Assembly: GCA_938091145.1 (NCBI GenBank)
Contig: CALKMS010000018.1
Location: 1-6,668 of the forward strand
Origin: an uncultured bacterium
GTDB taxonomy: Bacteria; Actinomycetota; Aquicultoria; SKW223; CALKMS01
Reading direction: 5' to 3'
DNA: 6,668 nt
Made by a program: the position numbers and the translations under genes. Of the stretch, positions 6,436-6,668 are shown in pieces; position 1 is the stretch's first letter, and each line of letters begins with the position of its first letter. The notes under the pieces were generated by a model. It saw only the letters and a list, made by a program, of their open reading frames with translations. It did no database searches and was not told where the DNA came from.

Positions 6436-6668
6436 TGGGAAAGAAAAAAAGATAAATACTTTTTGAGCGAAGGCAAAGGAAAAAGGAGTGGAAAGCTTTT
6501 CAGGCAAGAGAAAGAAGTAAAAAAAAGGAAATTTAAAGCAATGGATTTAAAAAGCAAAGATTTTTCTCAGGAATTTAGCCAAGAGCAAACAGTAAACCCT
6601 AAGCTTTTTGTCGACCAAAAACTTTACTTCAAACCATTTCCTTATTTTCGCATTATCGAGAATACGAA
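6436..6668 (+). other. Unrecognised plus-strand open frame reaching the right edge
   Basis: The frame is open from 6436 to the window edge. It has an ATG at 6541, about 11 bases after AAAGGA (6524-6529), giving MDLKSKDFSQEFSQEQ and onward to the edge. The product is charged and lysine-rich and I recognise no family. A short upstream frame (6368-6466, 32 residues, starting MTKVKKLKPM) could join it by a -1 shift at A AAA AAG (6445-6451). The minus strand here is T-rich with many stops in all three frames and shows no family either. This may be the 5' end of a divergent gene, a decayed gene, or noncoding AT-rich sequence; the plus strand is so A-rich that chance open frames are likely. Confidence 0.2.

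Noticed and set aside
1..6668. CRISPR arrays, tRNA or rRNA genes, insertion sequences
   Set aside because: No regularly spaced repeats, cloverleaf-like segments, rRNA motifs, transposase motifs or terminal inverted repeats were seen on reading both strands.

Overview
The window is AT-rich bacterial chromosome. All recognisable genes lie on the minus strand, so transcription runs from high to low coordinates. In transcription order these are: a secreted M23 metallopeptidase (5168-6163), a badly decayed drug/metabolite (EamA-type) transporter pseudogene (about 4251-5129), and a tightly packed run of ileS (1466-4222), a small TraR/DksA zinc-finger gene (1073-1465), lspA (612-1106) and lgt (1-631, running off the left edge).

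The ileS-zinc finger-lspA-lgt group looks like one operon. The ileS stop TAA is followed directly by the TTG start of the zinc-finger gene, lspA overlaps that gene by about 34 bases, and lgt overlaps lspA by 20 bases. IleS charges tRNA-Ile. Lgt and LspA are consecutive steps of lipoprotein maturation: lipidation of the lipobox cysteine, then removal of the signal peptide. The zinc-finger protein is probably an RNA-polymerase-binding regulator of the DksA/CarD-like sort. A good promoter (TTGACA, 17 bases, TAGCTT with an extended -10) sits just before ileS, inside the 3' end of the dead transporter gene.

Upstream, the M23 gene encodes a signal peptide, a coiled-coil region of the PcsB/CwlO kind and a complete LytM catalytic domain. 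A sigma70-type promoter touches its start codon, so its mRNA would be almost leaderless. The rightmost 500 bases (6174-6668) hold no gene I can recognise. They contain that promoter, a weak hairpin and a plus-strand open frame reaching the right edge.

Lineage (inference from remembered family patterns): the M23 catalytic domain, the GTATFEREKDLS stretch of the zinc-finger protein, the zinc finger-lspA gene order and the GWDCHGQPIE motif of IleS all recall Actinomycetota. The strong AT bias would then suggest a deep-branching, perhaps anaerobic, low-GC member of that group or a relative. I do not see an undescribed system here. The most informative oddities are the transporter pseudogene with at least seven frame disruptions between intact genes, the nearly leaderless M23 promoter with its palindrome, and a slippery A-run in the right-edge open frame.
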